From: Clostridia bacterium
Lineage (GTDB): Bacteria > Bacillota > Clostridia > Christensenellales > Borkfalkiaceae
Direction: 5' to 3'
Assembly: GCA_021202395.1 (NCBI GenBank)
Contig: JAJQDC010000015.1
Location: forward strand, 75,350 to 110,403
Length of the DNA stretch: 35,054 nucleotides
Position numbers and translations under genes: made by a program. Within the stretch, counting starts at the first letter, position 1; each line of letters starts with the position of its first letter. The notes under the pieces were generated by a model. The model was not told where the DNA came from. It searched no databases and was given only the letters and a program-made list of their open reading frames with translations. This document shows positions 1-8,762 of this stretch, piece by piece.

Positions 1-1650
1 ACGCTTGTAAGCGATGTGCAATCAAAGAACGCATTCTCGCCGATAGAAGTTACGCTGCCGGGGATGGTTACGCTTTCAAGCGATGTGCAATCAAAGAACG
101 CATTCTCGCCGATAGAAGTTACGCCGCTGCCTATGGTTACACTTTCAAGCGATGTACAATACCAGAACGCATGGGTACCAATGGAAGTTACGCCGTTGCC
201 AATGGTTACACTTTCAAGCGATATGCAACCATAGAATGCATAATCGTTAATAGACGTTATATTTTCTATAGTTATATCCGTGGCAAGCGTTCCGCTAAGA
301 TATAAATTACCAGCGGAATACAAAGGATTGGCAGCATTATCACCAAACGAAATACTTGCCCACTGGGAAGCTGTGCCATTGTAATATACGCTTGTAAGCG
401 ATGTGCAACCATAGAACACAGAACTGCTGATAGAAGTTACGCTGTTGGGTATGGTTATGCTTGTAAGCGATATGCAACCATAGAACGCAGAAGTGTCTAT
501 GCTTGTGCAAACACTGTCGTCTTCGAATACAACGCTTGTTATATTAGGTGCATAACCTCTTGAAAAATAATAAAGATAGAACAGATAAGCAGGAATTTTT
601 GTTACGTTTGCGCCTATTGTTACCGTTATTCCGTCGCCGCTTTGCCCTGCGTAAGCGAATACATAATTATTTCCAGATAACTCATCCATTGCCGTTGCGT
701 TAAAGTTAATCACTGTTAGGGCGGTGCAACCATAGAACGCATAATCGCCGATAGAAGTTACGCTTGACGGTATAGTTATGCTTGTTCCCATATAGTAAGC
801 AAAAGCGTAACTGCCTATTTCCGTTATGGTTGGATTATTGTCCCATATTATTTCTGCCGTGCAACCATAGAACGCATAATTACCAATAGAAGTAACGCTG
901 TTTGGTATGGTAACGCTTGTAAGCGAGGTGCAACCATAGAACACATAATCATTAATAGCTGTTATACCTTCTAACGTTATATCGATAGCAAGCGTTCCGT
1001 TAAGATATAAATTACCCGTGGAATACAAAGGATTAGCATAACTATCATTAAATGTAATACTTGCCCACTGGGAAGCCGTGCCACTGTAGTATACACTTTC
1101 AAGCGAGGTGCATTTACTGAATGCCCCTTCACCGATAGAAGTTACACTGTCGGGTATGGTAAAACTTGTAAGCGATGTGCAATAATAGAACGAATATTCA
1201 CCGATAGAAGTTACGCCGTTACCTATAGTTACGCTTGTAATGTTTGTGCAGTTATAGAACGCGCCGTAAAGGATATTGCCGCCCGTTATTGTTACCGTTG
1301 TCAATGTAGTGGGTATATAATACGTTGTGTATTTAGAGCTACCACTATCATAATACTGCTTCGTTGAAGTGCCGCCCGTATAATTGCTTGTGCCAAAGAT
1401 ATAGCCGAATAATGTTGACTTTGACGCGCTTGTCGCGCTTGCGCTTGAACCTTCAAACGGCAGGGTTATGCTTACAAGAGAAGAACAGCCTGCAAAGGCA
1501 CCGCTGCCTATTGATGTTACGCTATCGGGAACATAAATGCTGATTATTTGCGTCTGTCCGCTGAATGCACTACTTGCTATTGCCGTTACAGGCAAATTAT
1601 TGTAAGTTGAAGGAATAACAATATCCGTATCGGTACATTCGCCTATACCG
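1..1650 (-). repeat. 69-bp (23-codon) LRR tandem repeats within the surface lipoprotein gene
   Basis: Period-69 repeats encode the LRR units. Bases 10-55 and 79-124 are identical over 46 bases. A larger block of about 165 bp (about 245-410) recurs at about 949-1115; both copies encode a NGTASQWASI/SGTASQWASI segment followed by NPLYS.GNLYL. This points to internal duplication, with potential for length variation by recombination. Confidence 0.85.
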
Positions 1651-3374
1651 CTTACGGTATAATATGTTTTGTCGGATGAAAGGGTAAATTTAAGCCCTTC
1701 GCTCGGTTTTTTCATACCGCAAACGGTGCATATATTATCTTCGCCGTAAGAATGTTCGCCGGTTGCCGTAATAGTTAATGTTTCTCTGCTGATTTCCTCG
1801 CCGCAAATAGAACAATAAACCACACTTTCGTATGAGCCGTTTTTACCGCAAGTACCTTCAACGATATTCTCAGCGACCGCTTCCGCGGGGGTATGACTTC
1901 CCAAGGCGTAAATAGTTTTACTTTCCCTACTTATTTGCTTGCCGCACACATAGCAATAAACTACGCTATCATACGAACCATCAACTAAGCAAGTTGCTTC
2001 AACAACATTTTCCTGCACCGCATCTGCAGGGGTATGTGATGCGGGTATGGTTGCTGCTTCACGGCTTAATTCTACACCGCAAACAGAACAATAAATTACA
2101 ATATCGTATGAGCCATCGGTAGTACATGTGGCTTCAACAAGATTTTCTGTTGCAGATATTGTTATAGGAACATGTTTTCCTGTAGCTGCAATAACTGTGT
2201 CGGCAAGCTCGATTTCGGTTGCGGCTTCGCTGTCAGAAAAATATTTTTCACAGCCGGAGCAGTACCAATAACCAATGTTACCGTCCGCGCCGCAAGTGGC
2301 AGACTGAGGCTCAACGTATGTTAAAGAATGGGTGTGCGTAGTACCGCTATCGCCGGAGCCGCCTTCGGTTGAGCCGCCCGATATGTCTGCCAACTTGCCG
2401 TACACTATATAAATATCCGTATCGGTATCGGTAGCGGAATAGCCTTCTATACCGTAAATATATAAACCGGAATCGTTATACCCAAAGGCAAGCATCGACA
2501 TATCTGTTGCCGCCTGTTCATCAGTCCTTGAACTAAGGCTATCTTCTAAATTATAAATATATTGTATGTATTTGCAGTTGCTGACAACTAATTTATAGCC
2601 AGAAAATTCTACACTGCCGCTGTATTGAATAGTACCATCATCATAATTTACCGCAAGCGAAGTGCACTCTGCTATGGTATAATTAAATGAAATTGTAACT
2701 GCATTTATTTCAATGCCGCTATAAGTAATGCCCTGAAAACATTCACCTGTACCATCAGAATTAAAAATAACGGTAAGTGAAACAGTAAAGCCTTCGGAAC
2801 TTAATTCATCCGACATTCCGCCAGATACTGTAGTACCATTTAAGTAGAATGTTATTTCACCGGAATAAAGGTCAAAGGTTTTATCAGCATAAGCAAAGGT
2901 AGTCTCTGTAGAGCCGCCTTCAGTTGAACCGCCTTCAGTGGAACCACCTTCTGTAGAGCCACTTTCAGTGCTGCCACCTTCTGTAGAGCCGCCTTCAGTA
3001 CTGCCACCTTCAGTACTGCCACCTTCAGTGCTGCCGCCTTCCGTACTACCACCTTCTGTAGAACTGTCGCCGGAACCGCTGCTGCCGGAATCAGTACTAC
3101 CAGTGCCAGTGGCGGGAATTACCGTTTCTGACTGGCTGATTTCGGTTTTACCGTTTGAGTCAGAAAAGTACTTACCGCAGCCTGCGCAATACCAGTACTC
3201 GGTGTTGCCGTCGGTCGTTTCTGTTGCGGCATTTTCTTCGTAATGGGTCAATGTGTGCGTGTGTTCATCTGTAAGTGTGGTTGTATTTGTAAACAAGTCG
3301 CACGCAGCAAAGCCGATACAAAGACACACAGCAGACATGATTGAAAGCAAGATAATTAAAATCTTTCTTTTCAT
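1..3374 (-). CDS. BspA-like leucine-rich-repeat lipoprotein (C-terminus beyond window)
   Basis: The frame is open from an ATG at 3374 to the left edge (1,124 codons, no stop seen), so the C-terminus is missing. Residues 1-25 form a lipoprotein signal (MKRK, hydrophobic core, GFAAC with Cys25). Next comes a Cys module (about 40-80, WYCAGCGKYFSDS), ten Ser-Thr-Glu-Gly-Gly repeats (about 105-154), a beta-rich segment (about 158-325), four more Cys modules with HxH/CxxC spacing (about 347-562), and from about 580 onward BspA-type LRRs of 23 residues (TSIGxxAFxGCTSLTSVTIP, LRR_5 type). AAGGAG lies 12 bases before this ATG; an in-frame ATG at 3395 overlaps that site and is less likely. Family knowledge: BspA-like proteins are surface adhesins or binding proteins. 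Inference: exposed on the outer face of the membrane. Ligand unknown. Confidence 0.9.
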   Translation of the reverse strand, partial: MKRKILIILLSIMSAVCLCIGFAACDLFTNTTTLTDEHTHTLTHYEENAATETTDGNTEYWYCAGCGKYFSDSNGKTEISQSETVIPATGTGSTDSGSSGSGDSSTEGGSTEGGSTEGGSTEGGSTEGGSTEGGSTESGSTEGGSTEGGSTEGGSTETTFAYADKTFDLYSGEITFYLNGTTVSGGMSDELSSEGFTVSLTVIFNSDGTGECFQGITYSGIEINAVTISFNYTIAECTSLAVNYDDGTIQYSGSVEFSGYKLVVSNCKYIQYIYNLEDSLSSRTDEQAATDMSMLAFGYNDSGLYIYGIEGYSATDTDTDIYIVYGKLADISGGSTEGGSGDSGTTHTHSLTYVEPQSATCGADGNIGYWYCSGCEKYFSDSEAATEIELADTVIAATGKHVPITISATENLVEATCTTDGSYDIVIYCSVCGVELSREAATIPASHTPADAVQENVVEATCLVDGSYDSVVYCYVCGKQISRESKTIYALGSHTPAEAVAENIVEGTCGKNGSYESVVYCSICGEEISRETLTITATGEHSYGEDNICTVCGMKKPSEGLKFTLSSDKTYYTVSGIGECTDTDIVIPSTYNNLPVTAIASSAFSGQTQIISIYVPDSVTSIGSGAFAGCSSLVSITLPFEGSSASATSASKSTLFGYIFGTSNYTGGTSTKQYYDSGSSKYTTYYIPTTLTTVTITGGNILYGAFYNCTNITSVTIGNGVTSIGEYSFYYCTSLTSFTIPDSVTSIGEGAFSKCTSLESVYYSGTASQWASITFNDSYANPLYSTGNLYLNGTLAIDITLEGITAINDYVFYGCTSLTSVTIPNSVTSIGNYAFYGCTAEIIWDNNPTITEIGSYAFAYYMGTSITIPSSVTSIGDYAFYGCTALTVINFNATAMDELSGNNYVFAYAGQSGDGITVTIGANVTKIPAYLFYLYYFSRGYAPNITSVVFEDDSVCTSIDTSAFYGCISLTSITIPNSVTSISSSVFYGCTSLTSVYYNGTASQWASISFGDNAANPLYSAGNLYLSGTLATDITIENITSINDYAFYGCISLESVTIGNGVTSIGTHAFWYCTSLESVTIGSGVTSIGENAFFDCTSLESVTIPGSVTSIGENAFFDCTSLTS
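2913..3062 (-). repeat. Pentapeptide STEGG linker repeat (10 units)
   Basis: Ten consecutive 15-bp units encode Ser-Thr-Glu-Gly-Gly (one reads STESG), followed by STETT. The low-complexity acidic linker sits between a Cys module and the beta-rich domain and probably acts as a flexible spacer. Codons differ between units, so it is not a perfect DNA repeat. Confidence 0.9.
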
Positions 3375-3511
3375 AAGCCAAAATTTCTCCTTCATAAATT
3401 TTTTTTGCAGACTTTGTCAGTTATTTGTGGTAACGTTTTACTTATGGTAAAAAGCATAAATAAAGCGCCCCAATCAGGGACGCCTGCACTAGTATCCCAC
3501 GATTGTTTTTT

Positions 3512-3601
3512 GGCGCTACAATATTTTCTGGAATGCAGATATAAGGATACTAATATGCCTGTATAGTATCCGCATTCTAAAAAATATTAACTTGTAGCAC
3601 C
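3512..3601 (-). promoter_or_regulatory. Long hairpin at the 5' end of the LRR lipoprotein leader
   Basis: The two arms pair through GGYGCTACAA, TATTTT, GAATGC and GGATACTA, with asymmetric bulges and a loop of about 11 bases. The hairpin starts at the predicted transcription start. The inner strand TTAGTATCC can alternatively pair with GGGATACTA at 3490-3498 further along the leader, which is followed by a GC-rich hairpin at about 3466-3484 (GCGUCCC/GGGGCGC with one G-U pair) and a U-rich stretch. This arrangement resembles a riboswitch or attenuator, but no known class is recognised. Confidence 0.5.
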
Positions 3602-3607
3602 AATTTG

Positions 3608-3636
3608 ATTTTACCACAACTTTAATTTAAATTCAA
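3608..3636 (-). promoter_or_regulatory. Sigma-A promoter of the LRR lipoprotein gene
   Basis: Minus strand: -35 TTGAAT (3631-3636), 17-bp spacer, TGTGG before the -10 TAAAAT (3608-3613). The predicted start near 3601 coincides with the base of the leader hairpin and leaves an untranslated leader of about 227 nt. Confidence 0.65.
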
Positions 3637-3709
3637 CAGTTTAAACGGAATTTATAGGTTACAGGTTAAAATAATATTACAAAAATTTGATACACCACGC
3701 TGTTCACGC

Positions 3710-3738
3710 TTTACTTTTTGGGTTTCATATGATAAAAT
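3710..3738 (+). promoter_or_regulatory. Promoter of the CDF transporter gene
   Basis: -35 TTTACT (3710-3715), 17-bp spacer, -10 TAAAAT (3733-3738), with a predicted start about 20 bases before the ATG at 3766. The same -35 hexamer is used by the rqcH and pyr promoters in this window. Together with the leader hairpin and the divergent promoter it accounts for the gene-free stretch 3375-3765. Confidence 0.55.
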
Positions 3739-3765
3739 GAGCGAAATATTTTTATGGAGATGCTG

Positions 3766-4929
3766 ATGAGCGGGCTTTTAATAAAATTTTTTATCCCCAA
3801 AAACGCCACGGAAGGCGAACGGCATGCAAGGTGCGGGATACTTTCCGGCGTGGTAGGAATTATATTAAATATCCTTCTTGTGTCGGGTAAGCTTACTCTT
3901 GGCATTGTAACCGGCTCTGTTGCGATGATTGCCGACGCAGTAAACAACCTGTCTGACGCAGCATCTTCTGCCGTAACGCTTGCAGGCTTTAAGCTTGCAT
4001 CGCAAAAGCCTGATAAGGAACACCCCTTCGGGCACGGAAGAATTGAGTACGTTACGGGGCTTATAGTTTCGGTACTCATAATTTTTATGGCTTTTGAACT
4101 GGGGTACTCTTCGGTAGAAAAGATTATCTCGCCCGAAAAGACGCAATTTTCTTACGTAGCCTTAGGCATACTTATTGCCGCCATTTTGATAAAACTCTGG
4201 CTGTTTTACTTTAACCGCAGGCTTGCCAAAATAATAAACTCATCATCTTTAAAGGCGACGGCTACCGACTCGCTTTACGACGTATTAGCAACTTCCGTTG
4301 TTTTAGCTTCGCTTATTGCAGGGCAATACACCGACTTCCCTATAGACGGCGTAGCAGGGCTTATTGTAGCGCTGTTTATATTAAAAGCGGGAATTGATGC
4401 GGTAAAGAGCACGCAGGCACCCCTTTTGGGCAGACCAATGAACAGGGAACTTGCAAAACAAGTAGACAATCTTGCGCTTGAGCACGAAAATATTTTGGGC
4501 GTGCACGACCTTGTTTACCACGACTACGGGCCTGGACGGGCGATAGTAAGCTTTCATATAGAAGTTCCAAGCGATATGACTCTGGTAGACGCACACTCGC
4601 TTGCCGACCATATAGAGCGTGAAATTAAAGAAAAATTCAATATAGACGCAGTTATACACGCCGACCCAGTTATTAAAGATGAAATGACAGAAAAGATGAA
4701 AAATCTTGCAGAAAAGGCGGCAAAATCACTTGATCCCAGGGTAGAAATTCACGATTTGCAGTATACCGAAGACGACGGCTTAAAAATTATTTACTTTGAT
4801 ATGATACTCCCCTTTGACTTAAAGCTGAGCGCAGACGTGGCTAAAAGCAAAGTAATTGAATTTATACGCAGGGAAGACGATACGGTAATAGCACAGATAA
4901 ACGTTGATTACCCGTTTATAGAAAGTTAA
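3766..4929 (+). CDS. Cation diffusion facilitator (CDF) metal exporter, likely Mn(II)-type
   Basis: Predicted proton-coupled divalent-metal exporter in the cytoplasmic membrane, 387 residues. Six TM helices lie between about 20 and 210. Metal-site signatures are NNLSD in TM2 and DSLYD in TM5, and the family motif HPFGHGRIEY follows TM2. The Asn-Asp/Asp-Asp set fits manganese-type CDFs better than Zn types, which carry His in TM5; the Mn assignment is inference. The cytosolic part appears to hold two successive ferredoxin-like domains (about 225-300 and 315-385), longer than the single domain of FieF. The ATG at 3766 is preferred because GGAG (3756-3759) precedes it by six bases; an in-frame ATG at 3754 overlaps that site. 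It stands alone, convergent with the next gene. Confidence 0.9.
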   Translation: MSGLLIKFFIPKNATEGERHARCGILSGVVGIILNILLVSGKLTLGIVTGSVAMIADAVNNLSDAASSAVTLAGFKLASQKPDKEHPFGHGRIEYVTGLIVSVLIIFMAFELGYSSVEKIISPEKTQFSYVALGILIAAILIKLWLFYFNRRLAKIINSSSLKATATDSLYDVLATSVVLASLIAGQYTDFPIDGVAGLIVALFILKAGIDAVKSTQAPLLGRPMNRELAKQVDNLALEHENILGVHDLVYHDYGPGRAIVSFHIEVPSDMTLVDAHSLADHIEREIKEKFNIDAVIHADPVIKDEMTEKMKNLAEKAAKSLDPRVEIHDLQYTEDDGLKIIYFDMILPFDLKLSADVAKSKVIEFIRREDDTVIAQINVDYPFIES

Positions 4930-4930
4930 A

Positions 4931-4958
4931 AAAACCGACCGTGTGGTCGGTTTTATTT
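4931..4958. terminator. Bidirectional intrinsic terminator between convergent genes
   Basis: Stem AACCGACC / GGTCGGTT with a 4-base loop, a T-rich run on the plus side and an A-run on the other, so it can end both the CDF transcript and the tig-clp-lon cluster transcript. Confidence 0.85.
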
Positions 4959-5718
4959 ATTGGTTATTGGTATTTGTATTAATGCGGTACTTTGCGCGTC
5001 CGGAGTCTAATATAGACTGCGTTTCGTTTTCTTCAGCTTCGGCGATGTCTTCTTTTGTGATTCTGCCCTGTTCAAGCAGTTCGTCTGAATAGCTTATTTT
5101 ACGGCAGGAAAGATCTATATTGTCTCCCCTTACTATGCAGAGCAATGTATACAGCACTACCCCGATATCTTTAAACAGTCCGTACTTCTTTGCGTAGCCG
5201 CACTCTAATTCAAACAGCTCGTCGTATTCCGGACGCTCTTTAACTTTTGTTATAGCGGGATTAATTATACCGGGGCGTACGTCAAAGCGGGCAAACTGTT
5301 CGTCATCTATAAAGCAGCTGTCTTTAACGCTTACCACGGCGGGACCTACTATAGAAAGTTTACCTGCAAGCACGCCGAAAAGATAAGGCAACCTTGCAAG
5401 GGACGAACCTGATATGCAGGAAGGCACGCCCTCTTCCTTTTCGTAATAATTAAAGGTATGCAGATAAATTACATTGCCGCCCTTACCCATGCAGTACTGC
5501 CGTGTAAGCACCTTGCCCGTTTTTACTTTTACTATTATAGCACAGACCGCCATGCAAGGTGAAAGTACTATGGTTGCTATAAGAGCTGACAAAAAGTCTA
5601 AAACGGCTTTGGCAAACGCGCGGTACCATACTGCAAGTACAAATAAAATTACCGCTATTGCTATTACGGTAAACAGAGCTATGCCCCACCCGCTGTTTAA
5701 AAATTGTATAAAAGACAT
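4957..5718 (-). CDS. Divergent bacterial sugar transferase (PglC/WcaJ-like), catalytic pair missing
   Basis: 253 residues. An N-terminal TM helix (about 13-32) is followed by a membrane-embedded segment ending in LSP (about 36-60), as in the re-entrant helix of monotopic phosphoglycosyl transferases. Then GSSLARLPYLFGVL (about 101-114), GKLSIVGPAVVS (about 119-130), FDVRPGI and a family-like C-terminal region. Active members transfer phospho-sugar to undecaprenyl phosphate, using the Asp-Glu pair of an S-x-DELP motif. Here that position reads SSLARLP, confirmed in the DNA near 5390-5410, and the KFRTM-type motif is replaced by LHTFN. It may be inactive, regulatory or chemically altered. It follows engB by 15 nt as the last gene of the cluster; no other glycosylation genes are nearby. 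Confidence 0.7.
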   Translation of the reverse strand: MSFIQFLNSGWGIALFTVIAIAVILFVLAVWYRAFAKAVLDFLSALIATIVLSPCMAVCAIIVKVKTGKVLTRQYCMGKGGNVIYLHTFNYYEKEEGVPSCISGSSLARLPYLFGVLAGKLSIVGPAVVSVKDSCFIDDEQFARFDVRPGIINPAITKVKERPEYDELFELECGYAKKYGLFKDIGVVLYTLLCIVRGDNIDLSCRKISYSDELLEQGRITKEDIAEAEENETQSILDSGRAKYRINTNTNNQ

Positions 5719-5733
5719 AAAATTACCTACCCT

Positions 5734-6357
5734 TCAGGTTTCTTCTTCCGATAAATCAGATATATTTTGTGCGTAAAGCTGGATAACGCCTTCTATCCTG
5801 TCAAGCACCGCTTCTTTGCCGTAACGGCTTTCTGACGAAGTTATTATTACGTTATCTACGCCGCACGCAAAGGTGTTGGCTATAAGTTTAGCGCCGTTTT
5901 GCGCTGCCGAACGGGAAACTTTATCTGCCTTGGTAGCAACAATGGTAAACGGTATAAGCGACGCATAAAGAAAATTTATCATATCTTTATCGTCCTGCGT
6001 GGGCGGATGGCGGATATCGCACAGCGCTAAAACGTGGGTTACGTTAGAGCTGTCCGCAAAAAAATCTTGCATCAGCTTTGCCCAGCGTAGTTTTTCTGCA
6101 TGGGAAACTTTGGCATAGCCGTAGCCCGGTAAATCTGCAAGAATAAAACTGCCGAAATCAAAGTAGTTTACCATCCTTGTCCTGCCGGGGTCTTTGGATA
6201 CCCTTGCAAGTTTTTTGCGGTTTGCAAGCATATTTATAAAGCTGCTTTTGCCCACGTTAGACTTTCCGCTTACGGCTATTACCGGTTTACCCGTTTTTAA
6301 AAACTGTGCTTTGCTTACTGCGCTTGTAAGGTATACAGCATCGGTTATTTTAAGCAT
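5734..6357 (-). CDS. engB: Ribosome biogenesis GTPase EngB (YsxC/YihA)
   Basis: 207-residue P-loop GTPase of the TrmE-Era-EngA-EngB-Septin class, acting in late 50S subunit assembly in the cytoplasm. Motifs in order: G1 GKSNVGKSS (about 31-39), G2 DPGRTRMVNYF, G3 DLPGYGYAKV, G4 TKADK, G5 TSS. The length is normal. It follows lon by 21 nt and precedes the sugar transferase by 15 nt; lon-engB adjacency is common in Bacillota. The start ATG has AAGGG about 10 bases upstream. Confidence 0.96.
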   Translation of the reverse strand: MLKITDAVYLTSAVSKAQFLKTGKPVIAVSGKSNVGKSSFINMLANRKKLARVSKDPGRTRMVNYFDFGSFILADLPGYGYAKVSHAEKLRWAKLMQDFFADSSNVTHVLALCDIRHPPTQDDKDMINFLYASLIPFTIVATKADKVSRSAAQNGAKLIANTFACGVDNVIITSSESRYGKEAVLDRIEGVIQLYAQNISDLSEEET

Positions 6358-6378
6358 ATGTGCCGCCCTTTTGTATTT

Positions 6379-8688
6379 TTAAAGCCCTATTATGGCGTTT
6401 TCAAAGACCGTTTTAACGGACGTAACAGGTATAAAGTTTAGCTCCTGCAAAACGTCTTTTGGAACTTCTTCTAAATCTTTTTCGTTATCCCTGGGAATAA
6501 TTATATTTTTAACCCCCCTGCGGTAGGCGGCAAGAGCCTTTTCTTTAAGCCCGCCTATGGGAAGCACATTGCCGAGCAGGGTAATCTCGCCCGTCATGGC
6601 TATATCGCCGCGGACGGGTTTTTTTGTAAAGGCAGAAAGTATAGCCGTAGCCATTGTTATACCTGCGCTGGGTCCGTCTTTGGGGGTAGCCCCTTCGGGT
6701 ACGTGGATGTGTATATCCGTTTTATCGAACACGTCGTCATTTATGCCGTACTCTTCTGAGTTGGAGCGTATATAGCTGATTGCCGCCCTGGCGCTTTCCT
6801 TCATGACGTCGCCGAGTTTGCCTGTAAGCTGTATGTCGCCCTTGCCGTGCATGGCAGAAACTTCTATGGTAAGCGTTGTGCCGCCTACCGCCGTCCAGGC
6901 AAGCCCTGTGGCTGCGCCTACTTCACTTTCTTTAGGCTTGTCTTTATCGCGCAGATAGCGTGGCGCACCCAGGTAATCGTGCAGATTTCCGGGTGTTACT
7001 TTATCGCCCGAAGCTTCGCCTTCGGCATGCTTTACAGCCGCTTTGCGGCAGATGCCGTCTATACGGCGCTCTAACGTACGCACGCCCGCTTCCATAGTAT
7101 AGCCGTCTATAACGCTTTGCAGCGCCTCGCCGGAAATTTCTATATCACCTTCTTTAAGCCCGTTAGCCTGCATGCGCTTGGGTATAAGATAGCGTTTTGC
7201 TATCTGCACCTTTTCTTCACGGGTGTAACCGCTTATTTCTATAAGCTCCATTCTGTCTAACAGGGGCGCGGGAATAGAATCTACGCTGTTTGCCGTGGTT
7301 ATAAACAGAACTTTGCTTAAATCGTAAGGAACTTCAAGATACCTGTCGCGGAACGTAGAATTCTGTGCGGGGTCCAATACTTCTAACAGTGCGCTTGCGG
7401 GATCTCCCCTCATATCGGAAGAGAGCTTGTCTATCTCGTCAAGAAGGAACACGGGGTTAATTGTACCCGCATTTTTAAGAGCATAAATGATTCTGCCCGG
7501 CATAGAGCCGATGTACGTGCGGCGGTGCCCCCTTATTTCGGCTTCGTCTTTAAGCCCGCCAAGGCTCATCCTTACGAACTTTCTGCCAAGGGCGCGGGCT
7601 ACGGAAGACGCTATAGACGTTTTACCTACACCCGGGGGACCTACAAAACACAGTATGGGCGCATTCATGCTCTGCGTAAGTTTTAATACGGCAAGGTATT
7701 CCGTTATGCGCTCTTTAATTTTTTCAAGCCCGTAATGGTCTTCGTTTAAAATGGCTACCGCATCCTTCAGATCTTCGGTATCGGTAGTCTGCTCCGTCCA
7801 GGGAAGGTCTATTAACCAGTCTATATAATTGCGTATTACAGTGTATTCGGGGGAAGAAGAAGGCATTTTGTCCATACGGGCAAGTTCTTTTAAAGCCTTT
7901 TCTTCTATCTCCTGCGGCATTTTTTTAGCTTTTACCTTGTCTTCTAACGCAAGGCGTTCGTCTTCGTCGTCGCCGAGTTCGGCATGTATAGCCTTTAGCT
8001 GTTCGCGCAGATAGTATTCACGCTGGTTTTTGTCTATGCTCTGCCTTACGGCGGCATTTATTTTGCGCTCTAAGCGGATAATTTCAAGCTCGTCATTAAG
8101 GCACTTTTCCAGCCTGCGCAGACGTTCGGGTACGAACTCTTCTTCTAACAGTTCCTGCTTTACCGCATCCTGCACGTTAAGGTTGTGTGCGGCAACGTTT
8201 ATAAATTCTTCTATGTCGCCGCAGCGCTCTAACCGTGATGCGGCATCCTTTGAAAAGTGGGTATCGCTTTGCGCAATATCGCGCATTATGTCTTTTGCCG
8301 TACGGAAGTAAGCTTCTTCTAACGTTTCATCCCCGTGGGAAGGTATAATTTCGTCGGCGTCGGCAAGAAAACATTCTTCTGAAGTAAAGGAATAAACCCT
8401 TGCGCGGTGAAGCCCTTCTGCCAATATTCTTATATTGTTTGACGGAAGGCGGGTTACCTGTTTTATTTTAAGCACCGTACCTGCGGTGGCAATGTCCTGC
8501 GCGGTGATTTCGTCTTTGGAAGAATCTGCCTGAAGGCATGCAAGAATTAACATATCGCCTTCGGAAGCACGCTTTACGGCAGACAGAGAAACAAGCCTGC
8601 CTGCATCAAAAGATACTGTGGTATTGGGGAACAATACCCTGCCGCGCATGGGTATTACGGGTATATTTTTATAATTTTTCTGTGGCAT
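6379..8688 (-). CDS. lon: ATP-dependent Lon protease (LonA type)
   Basis: 769 residues, the usual size for soluble LonA. The N-terminal substrate-recognition domain begins [14 protein letters not shown]; a coiled-coil middle includes the [19 protein letters not shown] region. AAA+ module: Walker [10 protein letters not shown] (about 349), Walker [10 protein letters not shown] (about 416). The C-terminal Ser-Lys protease domain has KDGPSAG (Ser about 673) and GGLKEKA (Lys about 712). It degrades misfolded and some regulatory proteins in the cytoplasm. AAGG lies six bases before the ATG. It follows clpX with a 74-nt gap containing a hairpin that may lower read-through. Confidence 0.98.
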   Translation of the reverse strand: MPQKNYKNIPVIPMRGRVLFPNTTVSFDAGRLVSLSAVKRASEGDMLILACLQADSSKDEITAQDIATAGTVLKIKQVTRLPSNNIRILAEGLHRARVYSFTSEECFLADADEIIPSHGDETLEEAYFRTAKDIMRDIAQSDTHFSKDAASRLERCGDIEEFINVAAHNLNVQDAVKQELLEEEFVPERLRRLEKCLNDELEIIRLERKINAAVRQSIDKNQREYYLREQLKAIHAELGDDEDERLALEDKVKAKKMPQEIEEKALKELARMDKMPSSSPEYTVIRNYIDWLIDLPWTEQTTDTEDLKDAVAILNEDHYGLEKIKERITEYLAVLKLTQSMNAPILCFVGPPGVGKTSIASSVARALGRKFVRMSLGGLKDEAEIRGHRRTYIGSMPGRIIYALKNAGTINPVFLLDEIDKLSSDMRGDPASALLEVLDPAQNSTFRDRYLEVPYDLSKVLFITTANSVDSIPAPLLDRMELIEISGYTREEKVQIAKRYLIPKRMQANGLKEGDIEISGEALQSVIDGYTMEAGVRTLERRIDGICRKAAVKHAEGEASGDKVTPGNLHDYLGAPRYLRDKDKPKESEVGAATGLAWTAVGGTTLTIEVSAMHGKGDIQLTGKLGDVMKESARAAISYIRSNSEEYGINDDVFDKTDIHIHVPEGATPKDGPSAGITMATAILSAFTKKPVRGDIAMTGEITLLGNVLPIGGLKEKALAAYRRGVKNIIIPRDNEKDLEEVPKDVLQELNFIPVTSVKTVFENAIIGL

Positions 8689-8698
8689 ATTTTACCTT

Positions 8699-8733
8699 AA
8701 AAGCAGAGGGAAATTAATAAAACTCCCCTCTGC
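8699..8733 (-). terminator. Weak terminator-like hairpin between clpX and lon
   Basis: Minus strand: GCAGAGGG pairs with CCCTCTGC around an AT-rich loop of about 15 bases, followed by only four T residues, then the lon ribosome binding site. The short T-run suggests partial termination or a stability element. Confidence 0.45.
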
Positions 8734-8762
8734 CATAATATGTGCAATTTATGTCAGCCGTA

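Noticed and set aside
1-1650. Regular 69-bp repeats suggesting a CRISPR array
   Set aside because: There are no unique spacers between short palindromic repeats; the units are in frame and encode leucine-rich repeats on the minus strand.
2938-3243. Plus-strand frame with PPSVEPPSVLPPSV repeats
   Set aside because: It is the antisense reading of the STEGG linker of the lipoprotein gene.
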